From Thermincola carboxydiphila (lineage in GTDB: Bacteria > Bacillota > Thermincolia > Thermincolales > UBA2595): a DNA stretch of 64,000 nt. Position 1 is the first letter of the stretch. Each line of letters opens with the position of its first letter. The notes below the pieces were generated by a model. The model was not told the origin of the DNA. It saw only the letters and a list, made by a program, of their open reading frames with translations, and did no database searches. Both the position numbers and the translations under genes were made by a program. Location of the stretch: positions 1 through 64,000 of the forward strand of contig JAENZJ010000008.1 of the NCBI GenBank assembly GCA_016841325.1, given 5' to 3'. This document shows positions 56,417-64,000 of this stretch, piece after piece.

Positions 56417-57394
56417 TTAGCCGCCTATCTGGGTCATGCAGCGCCGGTTCCCGGCCCAGCCCGCCTGTTCCATATTATGCTTTTCGGGTTTGCTGCTAAT
56501 GGCAAACCGGATGACCTGTGCCAGTTCCTCAGTTGAAGCCCCTTCCCTCAGGGGAGTCTTCATGTCAATCTCCTGCGGAGACTGCAGGCACGGGCGCAGC
56601 TGTCCTTCAGCAGTAAGGCGCAGCCTGTTGCAGGAAGCACAGAAATGATTGCTGATGGGGCTGATAAATCCTATGGTCCCCGGGGCGCCCGGTATTCGGT
56701 AAGATTTAGCGGGTCCGTTCCCGGCAACCTTTTCGGGGACCAGGCCATACCTGTCCTGTAACATTTCTGTTAATTCAGCAGTTGCTACAAACCCCCCCCC
56801 GTCCCCCAGATCACTTACCCCAATGGGCATTAATTCAATAAAACGGACATTGAGCGGTATTTTAGTGGTCAGCCGGGCAAAGTCATATATTTCATTGTCA
56901 TTGAAGCCGCGAATGATTACTGTATTTATTTTTACCGGGTCAAAGCCAACTTCACGGGCTGTCTCCACACCGAGCCAGGCCTCGCTAAGCCTGCCACCCC
57001 TGGTGATGCGGCGGAACTTCTCCGGCGAAAGGGTATCCAGACTGATATTCACCCTTCTCAGTCCCGCTTTTTTCAGCCCTACCGCCATTTTAGGCAGCAG
57101 TATTCCATTTGTGGTCAGGGCAATATCATCAATTTCGGAAATTTCGTTAACCCTCTCGATAAGTGATGTAATTCCCCTGCGCACCAGCGGTTCTCCACCG
57201 GTAAAACGGATTTTCCTGATTCCTGTGAGGACGGCACTCTTAATCACCCTGATAATTTCCTCATGGCTCAGGATTTCTTTATGATCTGTGAGGTCCACAC
57301 CTTCTTCAGGCATACAGTAAACACACCTGAGATTGCACCTGTCGGTAACAGATATCCTGAGATAATTAATTTTGCGTTGAAATGTATCATTCAT
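56417..57394 (-). CDS. moaA: GTP 3',8-cyclase MoaA
   Basis: A radical SAM enzyme that starts Moco synthesis from GTP. The N-terminal cluster is TDRCNLRCVYC (C-x3-C-x2-C), the second cluster lies in FCASCNRLRLTAEGQLRPCL, and the C-terminus ends in the essential GG (MTQIGG). The 325-residue product starts at ATG 57394, nine bases after AAGGAAGG; longer upstream frames run into the moeA-like gene. Confidence 0.97.
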   Translation of the reverse strand: MNDTFQRKINYLRISVTDRCNLRCVYCMPEEGVDLTDHKEILSHEEIIRVIKSAVLTGIRKIRFTGGEPLVRRGITSLIERVNEISEIDDIALTTNGILLPKMAVGLKKAGLRRVNISLDTLSPEKFRRITRGGRLSEAWLGVETAREVGFDPVKINTVIIRGFNDNEIYDFARLTTKIPLNVRFIELMPIGVSDLGDGGGFVATAELTEMLQDRYGLVPEKVAGNGPAKSYRIPGAPGTIGFISPISNHFCASCNRLRLTAEGQLRPCLQSPQEIDMKTPLREGASTEELAQVIRFAISSKPEKHNMEQAGWAGNRRCMTQIGG

Positions 57395-57428
57395 TCTAAT
57401 CATCCTTCCTTGCTCAGGTGAGGAACAC

Positions 57429-59357
57429 TTAGTTTCTCCGGAAGACCTCCTGCCCTGTGGCCCGGGTACTATATCCGCCAAGGCTCTCTACTGCGGTCCG
57501 GAAACCGGGGTCATTGAGGACACCCAGCAGGCTTTGTATATGGCCGGTATCCCAGTGGGCCTGTGGGATAACCAGGTCATACCTCTCCTCGGTTATAGGC
57601 ACAAAATCAAGCTTCAGGGCATTGGCAGCAGCCCTTATGCCAAGCCCCACGTCAGCGCTGCCCCCGGCAACGGCCGCAGCAACAGCCATATGGGTGTACT
57701 CCTCCCTGTCATATCCCTCAATGTCCTCAGGGTCAACACCCTCTTTTTTCAGGTAATAATCCAGCAAAATTCTGGTCCCTGCGCCTTTCTGCCGGTTAAT
57801 AAACCTCATATTTGGCCTGGCCAGGTCCACAAAGGTACGCACACTCCGCGGATTGCCGCGGGGCACCATAAAACCCTGTTCCCTGTAAACCAGATTAATC
57901 AGTACTACCGGGACCCCGGGCAGTAATTTGTCAACATAAGCGATGTTGTACTCCCCTGAATCCTCATCCAGGAGATGAACCCCTGCCAGGTGAGCTTCTC
58001 CCCGCCTTAGGGCCAAAAGGCCGCCAAGGCTGCCCACATGGGCTGAAGAGAGGCTCCGCCCCGGATACATCTGTCTTAGTAAATTACCTAGTATATCCAG
58101 GGAAACATCATGGCTGCCAATAATAACCAGGGTATTTTCAATTTCATTTTTATCCCTCAGGAGTTCAACTTCCACCTCAGCCCCGGCGTCATGTCCCTCC
58201 ACAAACCTGGGGATTTTCAGGATACCATCAGCCCTGATCAGTGAAGTTAGTACCCCTGCACCCCGGGAGATGGGGGTGGCAATGACTCTTTCACCAACCC
58301 GGCCGAGTTTTACCCGGACAAACTCATCCACTCCCTGGGGGGAAACAATTTTGCGTGACAGTGATGCAGTCAGCCCAGGCCTTGCAGCCGGGTAAATCCC
58401 GGCTTTGGCTGTTACCACCGGTTTTAGAAACAGCTCACAGTCCAGAATGGCTGACACCGGGTAGCCCGGAATACCTAACACCGGCTTATCGGCAATAACT
58501 CCAAGGACCACAGGCTTACCGGGTTTTATGGCAACCCCGTGGACCACAACTTCACCCAGTTCCCGCACAATGGCAGAGGTGTAATCCTCGGAGCCCGCGG
58601 AAGAACCTGCATTGACAACAACTATATCTGACTCTTCAACCGCATTCCAGATCTGTTCCTTCAGGTTATCGTATTTATCAGCGGTGATAGCAGACCGCAC
58701 GGCATGTCCGCCCCACTCCCGGACCAGACCCCAGATTACCCTGGAATTATACTCAATGATATCACCTTTTTTCAGTTCCGTCCCCGGCTGGACCAGCTCA
58801 GTGCCTGTTGGCATCACGGTAACCACCGGCTGCCTGCAGACCCTGATTTCGGTCACCCCTCCGGCAAGGAGCCCGCCTATATCCATGGGGCGGAGGAGAT
58901 GATTGGCCGGAACAATCATCTCAGTAGCCACGATATCCTCACCAAGGGGCCGGACATGCTGCCAGGGAGAGGCAGCGGCAATAATCTCAATTTCATTGTC
59001 GGCAGTTAAATGTACCTGTTCTATCATGATTACAGCATCACAGCCATCTGGCAGCGGGTCCCCGGTGTCCACCGGAAATGCCCCTGAACCGACCTTAAGC
59101 CTTACAGGGTTGGTTTCGGTGGCCTTAAAGGTGTTTTCAGCCTTTACTGCCATTCCGTCCATGGCACAGGCATGATAATGCGGTGATGACACCTGTGCAA
59201 AAACCGGTTCAGCCGTAACGCGCCCCAGTGCCTCATCCACCGGTATGAGTTCTCCGGACAGGGGTTTTAAGGCACCAATTTCCCTGAGCCTGTCCAGGTA
59301 CTTGCCGACAGCTTCTTCCAGAGGAGTGTTATCCAGATAAACATTTCGTTTCACCAA
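57429..59357 (-). CDS. MoeA-like molybdotransferase fused to a periplasmic-binding-like domain
   Basis: The 642-residue protein combines MoeA (residues 1 to about 400; VNAGSSAGSEDYTSA, KPGKPVVLGVI, VLGIPGYPVSAI) with a C-terminal PBP-like domain (about 420-642; IIGSHDVSLDILGNLLRQ, FINRQKGAGTRILLDYYL, DVGLGIRAAA). The latter resembles the ligand domain of molybdate/tungstate-responsive proteins and is found fused to MoeA in many archaea and Clostridia. It may bind the metal oxyanion or a Moco intermediate. Its classical SGG catalytic motif reads NAGSS. It lies between a standard moeA and moaA. Confidence 0.92.
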   Translation of the reverse strand: MVKRNVYLDNTPLEEAVGKYLDRLREIGALKPLSGELIPVDEALGRVTAEPVFAQVSSPHYHACAMDGMAVKAENTFKATETNPVRLKVGSGAFPVDTGDPLPDGCDAVIMIEQVHLTADNEIEIIAAASPWQHVRPLGEDIVATEMIVPANHLLRPMDIGGLLAGGVTEIRVCRQPVVTVMPTGTELVQPGTELKKGDIIEYNSRVIWGLVREWGGHAVRSAITADKYDNLKEQIWNAVEESDIVVVNAGSSAGSEDYTSAIVRELGEVVVHGVAIKPGKPVVLGVIADKPVLGIPGYPVSAILDCELFLKPVVTAKAGIYPAARPGLTASLSRKIVSPQGVDEFVRVKLGRVGERVIATPISRGAGVLTSLIRADGILKIPRFVEGHDAGAEVEVELLRDKNEIENTLVIIGSHDVSLDILGNLLRQMYPGRSLSSAHVGSLGGLLALRRGEAHLAGVHLLDEDSGEYNIAYVDKLLPGVPVVLINLVYREQGFMVPRGNPRSVRTFVDLARPNMRFINRQKGAGTRILLDYYLKKEGVDPEDIEGYDREEYTHMAVAAAVAGGSADVGLGIRAAANALKLDFVPITEERYDLVIPQAHWDTGHIQSLLGVLNDPGFRTAVESLGGYSTRATGQEVFRRN

Positions 59358-59405
59358 AATTACTCACCAACCCAAACAGATTTGGCAAAAAGGAACAGAA
59401 GTTTC

Positions 59406-60644
59406 CTAAAACAAAATTACTTCAATCTCTTCTCCTGCCTCAATTCCTTCTTTAGCCATAGGAATAATGACTACACCATCAGCCTTAACCATTGTCGTAA
59501 TCAGGCCGGATTTACCCAGTACAGGTTCAGCTCTCAGTTCCCCGCTTTCACCTTTCAGGGCCACCCTGATATAGTCCAGGCGCCCGCTGGTTGAAGCCAT
59601 GTTCCGGCCTATAACGGCCCTTACAGTCCTGCGCTCAGGGGAAGTAAAACCCAGTCCCAGCATCGCCCTGACCAGGGGAACAAGGAAGATATCAGCCAAA
59701 ACCATTGCTGATGCGGGATGACCGGGGAGTCCCAGAACCGGCTTATTGTTAACCACCCCAAGGATAGTCGGTTTACCGGGTTTGACCGAGACCCCGTGGA
59801 CCAGGACACCCGGCTTGCCGATGGAATCAAGCACCCTTGAAGTAACATCCCTTGTCCCGACTGAACTGCCCCCTGATACCACAACAATATCGGTTTCTGC
59901 CACCGCTTTTTTCACAGTCTCCTCAAGCCTGGTAAAATCGTCCCTGATAATCCCATAGTTTACGGCCTGTCCACCGGCTTCAGCCACAAGTCCGGAAATG
60001 GCATATGAATTAATATCCCTGATCTGTCCGGGACCCGGTTCCCTGTCAGGTGCCACAACCTCGTCACCTGTTGATAATATTCCTACCAGGGGCCTGCGGA
60101 CCACATTGCAGGATGTAATCCCAATGCCGGCCAGGGCGCCCATTTCCTGAGGCCTGATAACTGTCCCAACCTTTACCAGGACCTGGCCTTCACTAATGTC
60201 CTCTCCCTTTTGGACAACATTCTCTCCCGGGGCCACCGGCCGTACCACCAGTATTGTCTGACTGTCCAGTTCTTCAGTGTACTCCACCATCACAACGGCA
60301 TCGGCGCCTTCCGGCAGCATTCCCCCGGTAGATATCTTCACTGCATGTCCGGGTTCCAGGCAGCTGCCGGCCTCTTCCCCCATCATCACCTCACCGGAAA
60401 CCTCCAGCATGGCAGGCATGGCCTCTGAAGCCCCAAAGGTATCGGCTGCCCGGACAGCATAGCCATCCATGGTGGACCTGGTGAAACCCGGTACATCTAC
60501 CCCGGAAACAATATCCCGGGAAAGGACCCTGCCAAGGGAATCAAGTACAGGCACCTGTTCCTCAGCCGGGCCGTTGAGGGAAATATTATCCCTGAAGGCC
60601 TTCCAGGCTTCGGAAACACTTGTAAGTTTAAATAGTTCAGTCAT
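59406..60644 (-). CDS. moeA: Molybdopterin molybdenumtransferase
   Basis: The standard 412-residue MoeA, inserting molybdate into adenylylated molybdopterin. It shows FTRSTMDGYAVRAADTFGA, VVSGGSSVGTRDVT, KPGKPTILGVV and GLPGHPASAMV. It starts at ATG; the upstream spacing after GGAAACC is acceptable. It is the second gene of the Moco operon. Two MoeA types side by side suggest separate handling of molybdenum and tungsten, which is inference. Confidence 0.96.
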   Translation of the reverse strand: MTELFKLTSVSEAWKAFRDNISLNGPAEEQVPVLDSLGRVLSRDIVSGVDVPGFTRSTMDGYAVRAADTFGASEAMPAMLEVSGEVMMGEEAGSCLEPGHAVKISTGGMLPEGADAVVMVEYTEELDSQTILVVRPVAPGENVVQKGEDISEGQVLVKVGTVIRPQEMGALAGIGITSCNVVRRPLVGILSTGDEVVAPDREPGPGQIRDINSYAISGLVAEAGGQAVNYGIIRDDFTRLEETVKKAVAETDIVVVSGGSSVGTRDVTSRVLDSIGKPGVLVHGVSVKPGKPTILGVVNNKPVLGLPGHPASAMVLADIFLVPLVRAMLGLGFTSPERRTVRAVIGRNMASTSGRLDYIRVALKGESGELRAEPVLGKSGLITTMVKADGVVIIPMAKEGIEAGEEIEVILF

Positions 60645-60694
60645 TGGAAACCTCCGTTTTAAAAAAGGCTTGGATTTTTCACCGGTATATCATG

Positions 60695-60874
60695 CTAGAA
60701 ACAGCCTAACTGGCAGTTCTTTATTTTAATCTTCAGCTCGTCAGCTGCTTTTCCGATTAGAAGCAATTCAACACCCAGCCTTTTTGCCAGTTCATGGGCA
60801 TCGGCACAGCTTATCCTGCCTTCAGGAGCCGCTTCCTTTACCGCTTCCAAAACCCTTACAGGAATCTCATCCAT
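60695..60874 (-). CDS. Small conserved-looking Moco-operon protein ending in LGCF
   Basis: A 59-residue protein, first in the Moco operon. Residues 1-45 form a small helical, winged-helix-like unit (RISCADAHELAKRLGVELLLIGKAADEL), followed by KIKNCQLGCF with two Cys near the very end. It starts at ATG behind AAAGGAGG. I recall similar small genes in Moco loci of Clostridia but cannot name a function. The terminal Cys pair could bind a metal or carry sulfur; that is a guess. Confidence 0.7.
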   Translation of the reverse strand: MDEIPVRVLEAVKEAAPEGRISCADAHELAKRLGVELLLIGKAADELKIKIKNCQLGCF

Positions 60875-60895
60875 CTCTCTAACCTCCTTTATGCG

Positions 60896-60921
60896 CAAAA
60901 ACACCCCTGGGAAAGGGGTGT
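60896..60921 (-). terminator. Intrinsic terminator in the Moco operon leader
   Basis: Minus-strand stem ACACCCCT/AGGGGTGT with loop TTCCC, followed by TTTTTGCGC, upstream of the first gene. Its location between the structured leader and the start codon marks it as the expression platform of attenuation. Confidence 0.85.
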
Positions 60922-61050
60922 CCTGATACCGCTAATCTCCTTTCCAAATACGGGAGGCATCACAGTTTCCTGGGATACCCTTTGCCGGTCACCCGGCAAC
61001 GGTTGACCGGCCGTACCCTAAAGGTCTTAGGCCATGTCAACTCGGAGTTT
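60922..61050 (-). ncRNA. Structured leader, probable molybdenum-cofactor riboswitch
   Basis: The minus-strand leader contains a CCTAA/TTAGG hairpin, a perfect GCCGGTCA/TGACCGGC stem, a CAAAGGGTATCCC segment and GAAACTGTGATGCCTCCCG, then the terminator. It heads a complete Moco operon, which is where Moco riboswitches occur. I matched the overall layout, not a computed covariance model, so the class is probable rather than proven. Confidence 0.62.
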
Positions 61051-61067
61051 ATTTACCTTGTTTTTAT

Positions 61068-61096
61068 ATTATATCTTTTTTTAAGAAATTTCGCAA
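61068..61096 (-). promoter_or_regulatory. Promoter of the Moco operon
   Basis: Minus-strand TTGCGA (61091-61096), 17 bases, then a perfect TATAAT (61068-61073), just upstream of the structured leader. Confidence 0.75.
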
Positions 61097-61196
61097 TGAG
61101 CACAGGCTTTTCTACATACCTGACCTCTGATTATGGTAAAATAAAATATATCCGGAAAAAGTAAAAAAAAACTAAACGTGAGGAGGAGTGTTTAAT

Positions 61197-61517
61197 TTGA
61201 TTATTACAACCACACCCAATATTGAAGGACAAAAAATCACCCAATACCTCGGACTGGTCGCCGGTGAGGCCATCATGGGGGCCAATGTGGTCAGGGATTT
61301 GTTTGCCAGTATCACCGATATTGTCGGCGGCCGGTCCGGGGCTTATGAAACCAAGCTTGTTGATGCCCGGACAATCGCCATCAGGGAAATGTCCGATAAG
61401 GCGGAACGCATGGGAGCTAATGCCGTTGTCGGGGTTGACCTGGATTATGAAGTCATCAGGGAAGGTATGCTGATGGTTACTGTAAGCGGAACTGCTGTCG
61501 TCACTGAGCAGGCATAG
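61197..61517 (+). CDS. YbjQ family heavy-metal-binding-like protein
   Basis: The 106-residue protein matches the YbjQ (DUF74) family: [42 protein letters not shown] and [13 protein letters not shown]. The family forms pentamers of unknown function. I chose the TTG at 61197, nine bases after AGGAGG, which gives the normal N-terminus; the upstream GTG abuts the site. The 3' end overlaps the convergent amidase by 17 bases. Confidence 0.9.
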   Translation: MIITTTPNIEGQKITQYLGLVAGEAIMGANVVRDLFASITDIVGGRSGAYETKLVDARTIAIREMSDKAERMGANAVVGVDLDYEVIREGMLMVTVSGTAVVTEQA

Positions 61518-62217
61518 ACCTGTTGAACCTGTCCAGCAGTCTCGAGATTACTGCGGAGAATTCCCCCCAGGTGACCGGGGAATCAAGGTTATGGTCGCTG
61601 TTTACCAGACCCGCATCCCTGAGGTGCCTGAAGTAATCTGCAGCCCAGTGCGGCGGTTCTTCAGGCTGTTTCGGTGTCAGTTTCAGGGCTTTGATAATGC
61701 CGTATGCCGTTGCCGCAGCAATATTCTCCCGGAACAGAGGGTCCTGAAGACGGTCTGCATCCTCCCTTGTATCAATAAACAAATTTTCCATCAGAATCGC
61801 CGGCATCTCTGTTTCCCGCAGAACAGCATAATTGGCCTCTTTAAACCCCCTGTCAGGAAAACCTGCCGACAGGTAAAAGTCTGCCACTGCCTGGTAAATG
61901 TCCCTGGTAATGGACCTGGAGACAGCGGATGCATTGGGATAGATATAGCTTTCAAAACCTGTTCCACCGCCTGCGTTGACATGTATCGAAACAAACAGGT
62001 CCGTATCCTGCCTGTTGGCAAAGGCCGCCCTGTCGGAAAGGCTGACAAATACATCACTGTCTCTCGTCAGGCTTACATCAGCATAATTAAACAGCCTGTT
62101 CCTGATTTTCTGTGCAATATCCAGGGTAATATTTTTTTCCTGCAGACCATTACCCAGTGCACCCGGGTCATGCCCGCCATGTCCCGGGTCAATTACTATT
62201 CTGGGTGCCATCTTCAT
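61501..62217 (-). CDS. N-acetylmuramoyl-L-alanine amidase without signal peptide
   Basis: A 238-residue zinc amidase of the Amidase_3 family. Landmarks are [15 protein letters not shown] (first zinc His), [10 protein letters not shown] (second His) and [12 protein letters not shown] (catalytic Glu). A C-terminal stretch ([15 protein letters not shown]...[17 protein letters not shown]) resembles a single SLH-type domain. The protein begins directly with the catalytic domain and has no signal peptide, like CwlC-type mother-cell-lysis amidases of spore formers. Confidence 0.88.
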   Translation of the reverse strand: MKMAPRIVIDPGHGGHDPGALGNGLQEKNITLDIAQKIRNRLFNYADVSLTRDSDVFVSLSDRAAFANRQDTDLFVSIHVNAGGGTGFESYIYPNASAVSRSITRDIYQAVADFYLSAGFPDRGFKEANYAVLRETEMPAILMENLFIDTREDADRLQDPLFRENIAAATAYGIIKALKLTPKQPEEPPHWAADYFRHLRDAGLVNSDHNLDSPVTWGEFSAVISRLLDRFNRSMPAQ

Positions 62218-62288
62218 ACCCCTTTCTGTGTTACACCTTCTCTCTTTTACTGGTTTATTCTATTCCACAGCAATTCAAAAAGTTAAGA

Positions 62289-62328
62289 AAAATTAAGAAG
62301 TGGCAGATGTCTGCCACTTCTTAATTTT
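62289..62328 (-). terminator. Long terminator after the PhoH-like gene
   Basis: Perfect 19-bp stem around two bases (AAAATTAAGAAGTGGCAGA and its complement) followed by T-rich sequence, 12 bases after the stop. Confidence 0.85.
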
Positions 62329-62340
62329 CGTGCTCTAAAT

Positions 62341-63717
62341 CTAGATCAGTTCAGCCGCAATCTGGGCCAGTTCAGAACGCTCGCCCTTAACAAAGGTTAC
62401 GTGACCGGCCAGCTTAACCCCCTTGAATTTTTCCACAACATATGTCAACCCATTGCTGCTGGAATCAAGATAGGGGTGGTCAATCTGATATGGGTCGCCG
62501 GTAAGTACCACCTTGGAGCCTTCACCGGCCCTTGTCAGGATAGTCTTTACTTCATGCGGGGTAAGGTTCTGGGCCTCATCCACAATGATGTACTGCCGCG
62601 GCATGGTCCGGCCCCTGATATAGGTCAGGGCTTCCAGTTCGAGCTGACCCTTGTCTTTAAAGTAACGGATCATTGTATCAATATTGTTTGACTTGGGCTT
62701 ATCATGTTCACCCTTGTCGATTTTCTCCCTTTTGGTCTCTTTACCGATTCCGAAAATGTACTCCAGGTTGTCATAAATAGGGCTCATCCATGGCCGCATC
62801 TTTTCTTCCTTGTCACCGGGGAGGAAACCAATGTCACCCCCAAGAGGTATTACCGGCCTGGTAACCACCAGCTTCTTGTAACTTTCCGCATCAATGGTCT
62901 TTTCCAGTCCGGCCGCTACTGCCAGCAGGGTTTTTCCTGTACCGGCCTGGCCTACCAGGGTGACCAGCTTGATATTGTCATCCATCAGCAGTTCCATGGC
63001 ATAACGCTGTTCCTTATTCCGGGCCCTGATGCCCCAGGCCTCTGCACCTGCGTGAATTAACGGCACCAGGCCTTTCTTATCCGGGTTATAGCGGGCCAGG
63101 GCAGACTGACCGGTTTCATTGATATCCACCAGAGATACAAACTGGTTGGAAAACAGCTCCTCAGGGTCATCCTCAGGCCTCTCCCAGGGGAGGAAACTGT
63201 TGCTGTAAAACTGGTTGATCAGCTCAGGGACCACCTTTATTTCAAGGGCACCTGAATAGAGTTCCTCAATATTTACCTTATCTGTTTTGTAATCCTCTGC
63301 CTCAACTCCGGCAACATCAGCCTTGATCCTGAGGTAAGTGTCTTTGGTAACCAGAATGACCTTCCGGTCGGGAAACTCTTCCTTGTAGGCCATGGCAACA
63401 CAGAGTATCCGGTTATCTGCCTTAAATTGCTCTATGGGGCCACACATATTCTGGACCTTCTGGTGGTTTAACTCTACCTTCAGTGTCCCCCCTGTCTCTA
63501 ACAGGACCCCTTCAAATATTTTCCCTTTATGGCGGAGTTCATCAATCAACTTGGCGACACGGCGTGCATTCCTGCCTACCTCATCCTGCCTGCGTTTCTG
63601 GTTATCCATTTCCTCAATTGCTATCAATGGGATGACAACATCATTATCCTGGAATTTGAAAACTGCAAATGGGTCATGGAGCAAGACATTTGTGTCGATG
63701 ATAAATATCTTTTTCAA
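62341..63717 (-). CDS. PIN-PhoH ATPase (YlaK/PhoH2 type)
   Basis: 458 residues: an N-terminal PIN RNase domain (FIIDTNVLLHDPFAVF, IALEEMDNQKRR-like segment, VTKDTYLRIKAD) and a C-terminal PhoH ATPase (VGQAGTGKTLLAVAAG Walker A, YIIVDEAQNLTPHEVKTILTR Walker B). Such PhoH2 proteins are RNA helicase/nucleases with toxin-like or RNA-quality roles. I chose the TTG at 63717, seven bases after AAAGGCGG, which gives the family N-terminus KKIFIIDTN; the upstream ATG has no ribosome site. Confidence 0.92.
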   Translation of the reverse strand: MKKIFIIDTNVLLHDPFAVFKFQDNDVVIPLIAIEEMDNQKRRQDEVGRNARRVAKLIDELRHKGKIFEGVLLETGGTLKVELNHQKVQNMCGPIEQFKADNRILCVAMAYKEEFPDRKVILVTKDTYLRIKADVAGVEAEDYKTDKVNIEELYSGALEIKVVPELINQFYSNSFLPWERPEDDPEELFSNQFVSLVDINETGQSALARYNPDKKGLVPLIHAGAEAWGIRARNKEQRYAMELLMDDNIKLVTLVGQAGTGKTLLAVAAGLEKTIDAESYKKLVVTRPVIPLGGDIGFLPGDKEEKMRPWMSPIYDNLEYIFGIGKETKREKIDKGEHDKPKSNNIDTMIRYFKDKGQLELEALTYIRGRTMPRQYIIVDEAQNLTPHEVKTILTRAGEGSKVVLTGDPYQIDHPYLDSSSNGLTYVVEKFKGVKLAGHVTFVKGERSELAQIAAELI

Positions 63718-63831
63718 AACATCGCCGCCTTTCATGTCTTCTGTATAAAGATAGTATTCGACACTGCTGCCCTGTTTCCTCTATTTTTGCCCCCTGCTAA
63801 ATACCTTCCTTATTTTGCCCCTGGTATAATT

Positions 63832-64000
63832 TCAGGGAATGTAAACCAGTTTATGGTCATTATTGCCCAACAGCGGGAGTTCTGCCAGATCATTTATCAG
63901 GCCGGTCCCGTATTTGAACAGGTACGGAAAAATGTTAAAAACCCTCTCCTGCCAGTTGTTACGCGGGAACAGCTGGTTTTCCACAGCATTAAACCTGCTG
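63832..64000 (-). CDS. 3' end of an unidentified gene, cut by the window edge
   Basis: An uninterrupted minus-strand frame of 55 codons enters from the right edge and ends at TGA (63834-63832). The C-terminal sequence includes NQLFPRNNWQERVFNIFPYLF and ends HKLVYIP. It is well composed as coding sequence, but I do not recognise it. Confidence 0.6.
   Translation of the reverse strand, partial: SRFNAVENQLFPRNNWQERVFNIFPYLFKYGTGLINDLAELPLLGNNDHKLVYIP

Overview
The window looks like chromosomal DNA of a Gram-positive, spore-forming-type anaerobe or microaerophile of the Bacillota, most plausibly a Clostridia/Peptococcaceae-like lineage. The clues are a short HisG paired with HisZ, a YerC-type TrpR-family regulator beside the his genes, a ykkC-class riboswitch, a CIRCE-controlled groESL, a single-chain PurL of clostridial type, DUF421/DUF2512 spore-type membrane proteins, strong AGGAGG ribosome binding sites and frequent TTG/GTG starts. 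No insertion sequence, prophage or CRISPR array was seen. The only RNA gene found is one tRNA-Thr(CGT).

Layout. 1-5.6 kb: an AT-rich membrane protein, a DUF1634/TauE exporter pair, an HD-GYP protein, a tiny two-ORF transcription unit, a kinase/nuclease-like fusion followed by an Hpt paralogue lacking the catalytic Asp, and a SHOCT protein. 5.7-14.3 kb: histidine biosynthesis on the minus strand (hisZ, then hisG-D-C-B-H-A-F-IE) with a yerC-like regulator upstream, and a plus-strand zinc-ribbon gene between hisZ and hisG. 14.5-24.5 kb: a purine operon on the minus strand (NCS2 permease, purE, purB, purC, purF, purM, purN, a cyclohydrolase-only purH, purD) behind a ykkC-family (probably PRPP) riboswitch. 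A 208-bp palindrome-rich element lies between purB and purC. 24.5-31.6 kb: a CPA2 antiporter, purL and a divergent LysR regulator. 31.6-35.2 kb: a mirror-image cluster of three DUF421, two DUF4363 and one DUF2512 membrane proteins. 35.2-40.9 kb: cydAB, a small membrane protein, guaA and a canonical hpt. 40.9-46.2 kb: transglutaminase/DUF58/MoxR and a lipoprotein-like gene. 46.2-52.5 kb: ogt, HD proteins, a soluble chemoreceptor, tRNA-Thr and a HEAT-repeat protein. 52.5-54.7 kb: groESL. 54.9-61.1 kb: a complete molybdenum-cofactor operon behind a structured leader that is probably a Moco riboswitch. 61.2-64 kb: YbjQ, a signal-less amidase, PIN-PhoH and the 3' end of an unidentified gene.

The genes form coherent PRPP-consuming pathways: his, de novo purine, guaA and hpt all use or salvage PRPP-derived metabolites, and a PRPP-type riboswitch fits as the purine-side sensor. 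The least explained items are the 208-bp structured element (20417-20624), the 89-bp inverted repeat with TACA-NN-TGTA ends (46347-46435), the two-micro-ORF unit (3112-3598), the kinase/nuclease-like fusion with its altered Hpt, the cyclohydrolase-only PurH, and a DUF421 gene that appears to start with ACG.
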